Positions 45,677-54,700 of a stretch of DNA of 64,000 nucleotides are shown one piece after another. Every line of letters begins with the position of its first letter. The stretch's first letter is position 1. Below the pieces are notes generated by a model. It was not told where the DNA came from. It saw nothing but the letters and a program-made list of their open reading frames with translations, and ran no database searches. Source of the DNA: Sthenelais limicola (lineage: Eukaryota > Annelida > Polychaeta > Phyllodocida > Sigalionidae); NCBI GenBank assembly GCA_942159475.1, contig OW804094.1:134774755-134838754 (forward strand), in the 5' to 3' direction. The translations under genes were made by a program, and so were the position numbers.

Positions 45677-45910
45677 TTAGGGAGGTTCTGCAAACAAACG
45701 TATCTCAATTACGTAACCGTATCCGTATCTTTTTAGTGAATTACGTCGCATTTTTAGGTATAAAAAAATAAATTGTGACATGAAAACTTTTTACTTGATA
45801 TGTTATGTTTTGCTGACCAGCTTTCTTCCTTTTAGTGTATGTTTGTATATCAACGATACGGATACGTTTACGTTTACGTATATAGGTGAGACTTGCTGAA
45901 CCTGCCTATT
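45677..45910 (+). mobile_element. MITE family C, copy
   Basis: Left ttagggaggttctgcaaaca, right tgagacttgctgaacctgcc. Confidence 0.82.
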
Positions 45911-46796
45911 ATAGCTCACTGTATAACTTAGTGCCTCCTTTCTATTGTATAACTATGTGCCTTCCGTAGTCTAGAGTCGGTGGTATTACACTATGCCTTG
46001 AAGCTTTTTGTGGTCTTTCAAACCTTTTTTTCTTATTTCCCTGTGCAGACCTTTGCACATTCTAGATCAGTTATCCAAGCTTTGAAGTCTTGGTTGATTA
46101 GAGTGAACATTTTTCTCTCTCGAGTACTTTAATAATTAACATGATTAGAATGTCTGTTGCAAGTTTGCACTGCAAACTTTAAGTCTTACTGGTAGTTTTC
46201 TTGGTGATTCTGATCACTGTATTTCCTAGCTGAGTTGTCTGTTACGAGCACATTTGCCAGGATATTATATAAACATCTGTTACTATTGACTTTGTCTATC
46301 AATAATAAGTGAATCGCAACTGTCCATAATTCATAACGATATTGAAGTATTAGTGATGCACTGCGCTGAAGAAGACAGTCATAAACCAATGTACGTTATG
46401 ATGTACGTTGAGCTTAATACGATAACAATTATCGTCTTGTTGTCACATGTTCAGCTGATCGCGTTTTTTGGTAGAAAAATACATGTAGGTTTACAGTGAA
46501 AAGTCTTCACTTCACATCCAACATTCATCCACAGATTTGCGTTTGAATTCACACCACTGAAAGAATTCACAAACAAAGGAACGAAAAGCCATCCATTCAC
46601 AGAACAAACTTGATTGGAATAATATTGTGTCCTCAATTACACATAGAGAGAGAGGAGAATTTCCTTTTAAGGAGGAAACCTTTTTGAATTGGACTTTTAA
46701 TTGATGAATCAACCAAATAAATCTTGAATGAAAATACAAAATTTACCCCCAGTAAAAATGGAACTATGGGTGAATATGTGTATTGAAACCGCTTAA

Positions 46797-47018
46797 ACCC
46801 CGTATCTACTGAGCCGATGTTTCACGGGGGCAGTCGGCTGACGGATGGAAAACGGTCTGACGATTGGATTCATCCAATTTTGACGGGAGACACTCGGCTG
46901 TCGGCCGACTGTCGGCTACCTTTATCTTAAATGCATCTCCACTGGCCTGACGGGCCCACGTTTCTCCCCCGACTGCCCCCTGTCGAGTTAATCGGTTCAG
47001 TGGAAATGGGGCCTTAAA
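46797..47018. repeat. GC-rich foldback element
   Basis: actgagccgat..cgggggcagtcgg on the left is mirrored by ccgactgccccctgtcg..atcggttcagt on the right. It contains internal gtcggc/gccgac stems. Confidence 0.7.
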
Positions 47019-48160
47019 CAGATATATGTCTCTACTATGCAAAACTTCAACTTAATGTCCAAACCCAGCATATTATTATAAATATGCCTCAGAAACTTGG
47101 CTAGTGCAGAATACAGTCCTGGAAACAAGGACACCTGAGAGAAAGAAACTGAGAATTATTACTTCGTCTACACCACAACAGTGAGATTATTTATTCCCAT
47201 GTATATGTTCAAGTCTGTCACACCATGAACCGTTACTTCTCAGATGATGTTTGTATCAACTCACTGTGTGTCGCTAACTTAAGGTTGGGGTTCATCCCGG
47301 TTAATGAATAAGCCCAAGTCCTATATATGAACTTTAGATCACATTATGTAATGCCATAACGAAAAATACATGAATATACCATATGGGGTGCGAGAATGCG
47401 ACCTCTCATCTTAATAATTTACATTATCACAGCAGGCGAATCGGTATTTTAATCATACATAAGAAACAATTCTATATATATACATACACAATTGTGATTT
47501 CATATGTGTAAATAACTGTACAGAAATCAACACATAAATCATATAGACATATCTAAGTCGCTATTTCCACTTATTAAGCTGCAATACTGATTATAAATAA
47601 TAATATTCGAGATCTTCAAATGGGCTTCAGCGTAACATTGCAGCGCGATTATCTGTTAATTAGGAAAGAACTAAATGCACTTGCAATTACTTTTTAAATC
47701 AATTGTAAATAATAATTATAAATAATGTATCATCGATGAGAAAAATGTAAGTATTTCCTTATATACATTGTTTGTATAAGGCATATGCAATATGTGTGTT
47801 TTACGTCATGTGATACGGACATTCAACCTTTCGTGATGTCATAAAACATGACTTCTTTGCTCAAGTTCAGTTGTTGGATCGCTGCAGATAAAGATCGCCT
47901 GTTGTTGGAAGCGATGACTTAACCTGGTGTGTGGTTATTTAGGCAATGGCGAACAGTTCGAAATATCTCTTATATGTCACTTCATGTGATCGCATGTAAA
48001 AGGCATGTTCTCATAGCTGTTTTAAACATGTTTGTCGTTCGTGCAAAACCACAGCAATACCAACAGATATCCCCACCTCTTGTTGTCACAAGAAAAGGGT
48101 ACTTTGTTCTTCTACAATAGAAGCCTCAAATATCCCGGTTTGTCATCACCTATTAGCATA

Positions 48161-48314
48161 ATGAATAGGGCCTTTAAAGCTTATGTCCACGACTTCGACA
48201 ACTATGATGCGTTCAAAGTTCAAGATATGGATGTAGCAGTCGTTGATACAAAGACCTGTGAAGAGAATCAATATCTTAAAATCATACCAAGTTATCCTAA
48301 TTGTGGTCGCTTTG
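48161..48314 (+). other. Exon-like stretch of unknown gene (about 51 codons)
   Basis: From an ATG the frame reads MNRAFKAYVHDFDNYDAF, VQDMDVAVVDTKTCEENQY and IIPSYPNCGRF, then meets a perfect gtgagt donor. Codon use and residue mix look coding. There is only a faint, unproven resemblance to the VDxxTC strand of trypsin-like proteases. No following exon was found. Confidence 0.35.
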
Positions 48315-50450
48315 GTGAGTGGTCAACAGTAGGTATTGTTGTGGTTTAAACAAAATAAGTAGCCTTCTCCAATGAAGATAGAGACCAAGTGAAATCACGG
48401 TGACATCTGATAAAACGTGAAAACGCTGCTTGGGAATAACTTTTGCCCGTTCTTTTCGTCTCATGCTGAGGTTCTCTTCAACCCTCGTCGTCGTATTTTC
48501 TGGGTCGTTTTACTGAAACCCCATTGCTGAACTGTACATGATCACTCTAGGAAGTAAATTTCGAATTGTTGTATAATTTAATCGTATTCACTGAATAATA
48601 CAAGATTTTTATTATTGTAAATGTTATAAGCTAGGTACTCAGATCTTAACAGTGAACATCACAACTGTATAGGTATTGGTATATATAATTCAATTTGTTG
48701 AAACGCAAAATAACAATGAGAAAAAAAGACTGCACTGAAAATTGTATACATTCGGGGAGCACTCGACTACGAGGATTAATCCCCTTCCCAAATGGGAAGA
48801 GGGTCACTCAGATTGTTTGTCACGAATTATACTTCATACGTTTCCTCTTGAAAAAGGTGAACTACTTTGCCAAACATAATCTTATATTTTTATATAAATA
48901 CTATTTTTATATACGATCCATTCTTTGGAACCTCTGAAATCTTTTGCGTGTGGCTCACATAATTACTACATACATACACATTTCACTTGTGGGATATATT
49001 ATATATAGACAAAGTGTAAGACAACAACATCACAGGCTTAGTACGAGATTCCCCGTACCCTACTACTGTATAAGAAATATCATTTATGCTGACAGGTGGT
49101 TAGAGCAGTCGAGTATAGCAAGAAACGCAGTATGAACCATAATCTTTGCTCAATCTCAGCCAAATGAAAAGAAAAAGTAAGCAAAACCTTATAATGGAGT
49201 GCTTAGAACTGTCGTTGAATTAATTAACTCGTTAATCTATATTATATAATATATTGCGGCTGATGTATACATTTGTGCCATGGAAGGAGATGCATATATA
49301 TAGGGGATACAGCTGTTAATATTGTTCATCATTCTTGTTTACACTTAATTGTTTATCCATCTGTATTTAACTCAACAAACTGCACTCTGTAGGACGAAAT
49401 GCACGTTCGATGCAATTGTCTTTGAAGATAAAACACGTAGGATCAGCGTGTGAAACTGTTTTAATTTTTGTTTTAATACCTTTGCAAAAGGGTGTGTGTA
49501 TTAATATTCATTGTATTCAAAATAAAGGCCCCGAAAGCTACTACTACTACTAAATAAGGGCAGGTTCTTATATTTTACACCCTCAAGAAGAAAAAGATCG
49601 TGGTTCTAATTAAAGACCCCAGGGGGCGATTAGGGGCCATTAGTTTATTCTATAAATATCCTTATACGGTGTTTAACTTTCCTAGAGCACAAGACACAAA
49701 GTTGGGATCTCTATAGTCGGTTTGCTGTTGCGTTATCTGCTTTTGACCATGTGTGCATATTCATGATCAGCTTAACATATTTGTATGCAAATCAGTGTAA
49801 ATATTACTAGTGTGATTACATAATACAAGTGCATGCAAGATTGCATACGAGAAGTTGCAGGTAACTGCATAGCAGGTAATTGGTGAAAATCGTTTTATGA
49901 TGAGACAGGTAGTGGAGAAAAAATGGGATTTTGTGAACGTTTATCCCTTTAGCTCACAGAATTTCATTGGTGAGTAATGACTCTGTATCTAAAAGTCGTT
50001 TAGGTCACGTGTTCAATTAAAAGCAATTCAGAATTGTTACTACATGCTCGTCCTCCCCAATCTCCATCGATTCGGGAGAGGTTAGATTTACAATCATCTA
50101 ATAATTATTCGTGCAAACAGCACTCGTGTGTGAGGGTCAAAGAACCACGTTTGAGTGAACACAAATTGACAGGGGCGGGAACGTCCTTTCTTGTTTGGAA
50201 TAAAGAAATCATTGCAATAAAATGGCTTTGTTGTCCTTGCTATACATCTATAATGTCTGATATAAATACTGGGTTTTTTTCTAATCAAAACTGGAGTTAT
50301 ACCACACAGACCGGAGCAAATATTGTGTGAAAATATTTTCTTGTAAAGTCGAATTTCTTTCATACGTTAATTTTCGTTTTCTTCTTTCTTTTTGTAATTT
50401 GAGAAGCACCTTTTACTCTTCTTCTTGTTCGACATATATACACTGCAAGT

Positions 50451-50606
50451 GAAACCGTCTTCGTACTAAACGTTTTTGAAGACGGTTTTTTTGTCCCCTT
50501 TTAGAAGACGGTTTTTTTCCGTTACCATGTTCAAAAACGTTTAGCTTCTATATTACCGTCTTGGCATTATAAACCGTCTTCAATACCGTATCAGAAAACG
50601 TTTAGA
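50451..50606. repeat. Mosaic of ACCGTCTT and AAACGTTT motifs
   Basis: accgtctt occurs three times and its inverse aagacggt twice. They are interleaved with three copies of the palindrome aaacgttt. Several hairpins can form. Confidence 0.7.
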
Positions 50607-50609
50607 TAA

Positions 50610-50885
50610 TCTGGACAAAATCGAAAAAAAATTGATTGAAAAAATTTGCTTGAAAATTGATTGAAATTGAAAAATATATTTATATTTAATTTTTTTATAC
50701 ATATTTTTTTTTTCATATATTTTTTTTTAATATATATTTTTTTTTATATTATATATTATTTTTTTTATATCTATATATTTATATTTATATCTATATATAT
50801 ACATATATATATAATAATATATATATATATATATATGTATATTAAATACATAGATATAAAAAAAAATATATATATATCATAGGGA
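50610..50885. repeat. AT-rich low-complexity tract
   Basis: Almost only A and T, with T runs and tatata blocks. The ORF 50661-50882 is not a gene. Confidence 0.9.
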
Positions 50886-51051
50886 ATGTTTGATTGAAAG
50901 GACCATTTATCAAATCCTTTTGGTCTGGAGAATTCATTTGGGGATAGATAGGGAACAATGAAATCAATATGATCAAGTTTATGTGTATCAGTATGGCAAG
51001 ACTATTCACAAACGAGGAGGGAACACAAATTATGTAATTCTTAACTGGTTC

Positions 51052-51057
51052 TTTATT
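51052..51057 (-). terminator. Candidate poly(A) signal AATAAA of the SAM-domain gene
   Basis: tttatt on + is AATAAA on -, about 390 bases after the stop codon of the SAM-domain gene. Confidence 0.4.
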
Positions 51058-51445
51058 ATATAAACATATGTACATATGTAGTACTGTTTTCTGCTTTAAC
51101 AGTAGCTAGAGAAGGCTAGAATATCTCCCATCAAATGTCCATGACAAAATATGAGTCTTGGTACAGTACAATGGAACAGTACATTAGAAAATCAATCCAG
51201 CAGAGCTGAAACATGTACAAACAACGCTTCAACAATTCTACACTAAGTATCTCATGTTTGCATGGCTGGTCATTACACACACGAAGCTATAAAAGACAAA
51301 AAGACTTGTTACGATAACATGAACTGTTCCAGACTAAAGTCTTTGTACTAAACTCAAAACGAAGCCATCAAGGTAGCATTAAATTTGCCTCGTCCAATGA
51401 ACACAAATCTTGTCCAAGTTGTTAAAATGAGAATGCGAATTTGTT

Positions 51446-51736
51446 TTATAAGACCATATACTTTTGTTCAAAGCGAATGAATGATGATGAACGATGGAAT
51501 GGGGCCTTGTCTTGAAGTATGTATTTCTGGAGGAAGGCCAACAGTTGATACTGTTTGGGGTAGGACAGGTCCCAAACATAATAGGCCTGGAGAAGTTCGA
51601 GTACCATTTCATCTAAGGTTTCACCATCACACTTCATAGTTGAGCCATCAGCTGTTATGAAACCTGTGGAGTCGACCACTAGGAGTCGAGGTGGGTCTTG
51701 CTTCCGTGAAGCACGTTGCCTGTTGAAGTCAATGCC
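51446..51736 (-). CDS. SAM-domain gene last exon
   Basis: 97 codons including the stop, from GIDFNRQRASRK through LLVVDSTGFITADG to FEQKYMVL. A globular C-terminal region of unknown function. The acceptor is tttctctag. Confidence 0.85.
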   Translation of the reverse strand, partial: GIDFNRQRASRKQDPPRLLVVDSTGFITADGSTMKCDGETLDEMVLELLQAYYVWDLSYPKQYQLLAFLQKYILQDKAPFHRSSSFIRFEQKYMVL

Positions 51737-54700
51737 CTAGAGAAAGCAGAATAAAAATGAAAGCATTGGATTATTTCAAGCGGTTTTTATTAGCTTTCCT
51801 CGGAATTGGGAAACACACAATTGCGAAAAAAGCAACTACTCTTCTCTTGCTAAAATATAATTTTGTGACATTAATACGAGTCTAACATTGCAGAACTGTG
51901 GTGTTCAACCCAATAGGATCTCTTTATATATAATGTCTGTATTTTTGTGGATACATAGTGCTTCCAATTGAATCAGATATCAAATTTAAATTCTTTGCTT
52001 ACTACTCATTTTCCTGTGAGTGACACCACAAACATTTAGGGAGAATTATTGTTTAACTGTGAATGTCTACATTTTTGTAAAAGGTGCCTGAGCAGTATAT
52101 ATAAAAGTGAATTATAGCATTGATATTAACACACAATTCTGTCTCCAAACCATAAATTTTGGGGCGCTTAACTTACCTCCATTTTCATTATCACTGGCTT
52201 GTACACTTTGCTTGCCTTGCCCCGCATCGCAATGCTTTTCTCGAGCTCACAGAGCAGTTGGATCCTGTCAGACATGTCCTACAAAATAGTATTAATATGA
52301 TATTTACCAGAAATCAATAATATACACTCGACTAGCATCAGTGGTGCAGTCCAAATGTAAGACAGGCTTTAGTTTTACTGTAACCAAAGTTAAGTGGAAG
52401 CCCCATATGTAAGACAGGCCTTACTTTTAATGTAACAACAGTTAAGTGGAAGCCCCATGTGAGAATATATTTGACAACACCATCACAGTATAATGATAAT
52501 ATAGCATTATTTCAAGAGTGCTGTCACCTGGATATATCACTAGGTATTGAGGCTTTACAGGAGTTAGTAACTGTTTTCAGTAGAAATGTCTAATTACCTC
52601 ATGAGACTGGACGCCCACCTGCAGTAGACTGCATAGTTTGGTATACAGGCTCTCAAAGTTGTCAAGGACATCTGACTTAACATAGTCGGGCTTCATCAAT
52701 GCAAACTCCTTCTGCACCTAAAATAATGTTTAATAGATAATGATGAGTCGTTAACAATATAGGAAATCTGAAATCTGTAAGAAATAAATAATCTTCAGTA
52801 GTGGATCAAGGAGAACGATGATTAGATATCTGATGAATAAATCAATGTTAAAACTTGATGTGATTTGATGGATTTGGAAGTGAATAATTATATTGGATAC
52901 CTTTCAGTTGATGGATTGATGATGCTAAGGCCAAATGAGGTATATTTTTCGGTTCTCAATTTATTGATATCAATCTGACATTAATCATCACAAACAGTTG
53001 TTTTCCGGTAGGAGCAATGTAAGACATGTTAATTTCACTTACATATGTTGCATTCCCCAGGATTGGATATTCCTCAATGAGGTGTGTGACATCCCCATCA
53101 GCGAGAGTCTTTAGCCAGTTACGTCTCTCTGGGAATGACCGTTTTTGTGCCATCAACACTTTCGCCTTGTCAGGTCGACTGGAAGTCATAGCTTCTTTCA
53201 TGTACGCTTTGTCAGCCTCTGCATCCACGGGACTGCTACCTGCAATTCAATTCAAATGGTTGATTAGTTACAATAGTAGATCAATATTTCACACTTGATA
53301 TGATTTAGATATACATGGATTTAAAGCAACCAAGGTGATTACACAGGAATCAATTAAATTATCAACTGTAAAAAGGAGATGGTTAATGAGATGGCTATCA
53401 CAAATTGAATTCCACAATCAATATACCAACTTACGTTCAGTGTCAACAAATCTTGCAACTTTGGCTGGTCTCGGTCCACCCTCTGACCTGACCTTTGTCC
53501 GCCAGCGAATGTTGCGAATTCTTTGTGACAGCTTCCCGCAAAAGTGGGTCTGAAATATAATATCCATAGATTTCATGACAAGGGCACAGGACAGTTTCAT
53601 AATTATCTGATATTTCAACCCTTGATGTTCTCTATGGACCATTGATATGATCTAAATACAGGCGATTTAATTGGGTGATGGGGATTCTTTACACACAGTA
53701 TTATATAGTGATATCAACACTATGTTTGCCATCAATTATACATAGCATTAATTCCTGTCTTTAAGTTGTTATTCCCGATTCTCACCCATTGATAGGTTTA
53801 TTCAGTCACTTACATACAACTACTTGCATACATTATAGATTAGACATGATGCATTAAGTTAGTCACACTCACCCATTCATTTCGGCCCACATCAACACCT
53901 AGGCAAGGGTATTTGGCGCACATTGTCCTTCCAAACTTTTGGTACGACTTCAGGTCGGGATGATGCTGGAGTAAGTAGTGAGCTGTTTCGTCTATCAATC
54001 TATCCCAGACTTTTGTTACGTTCCCCTCATCCAAGTGTCGTTGGACGAAGTCTGAGTAGACCGGCTTAATGGTTACTTCTCCGTAGAGAGATGGTGCGGT
54101 GACTATGGGAGAATCGGTGACGGTGGGTGGTGGTGGTGGTGAATCAGCATTGACGGAGACCACATCTGCTGGTGTGTGGATTTCGCAGTTCACTTGGAGG
54201 GTATTTGATGTCATCTCAGCAGCCTAATTCACAAAAGACATCAATGTTATTACAATCAGAAAACAGGTTATTAAAAAAGTGTTAGTAGTAGAAAATATTC
54301 TAATGCCAATTGTATTTTCCTTAAATATCTTATTAAATGATAATTAGATACTCCTGAAGTAACATCAGACAGATCAACTCTTCTGAGTTTTATCTCACCA
54401 GGAATGCATGAGATATTTGTCTTACCTTAACTTTTTTTATGATAGCTGCTAGCTTGATCGAGATGCCCAGCCTCCCTGGATACAGCATCTCGATATGTCC
54501 TGCTTCCATATCAAGCAATGCCATGCCATCAATCAGGTTGTCTGCAATAATAATATATATAAGTATTATAATATAGAATCCATCCAAGTCTCTATCAAAT
54601 TACATGCTAGGTTGGGTCGGAGGATGTATGGAGTCTAGTTGAGGAAAATAATGAAATAGACGAATACATTTAATCAAACTTGATTAGACCCAACACAACC

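Larger units (their letters stand above)
44740..48150. other. Intergenic region, no gene recognised
   Basis: It contains a family B element (45377-45618), a family C element (45677-45910) and a foldback element (46797-47018). The rest has only short chance ORFs. Confidence 0.6.

Noticed and set aside
50661..50882. 73-codon ORF of Ile, Tyr and Phe
   Set aside because: It is a translation of the AT-rich low-complexity tract.
52000..52030. Possible family A MITE end (actcattttcctgtgagtgac)
   Set aside because: Only about 20 bases match and no second end was found nearby, so it is too short to call.
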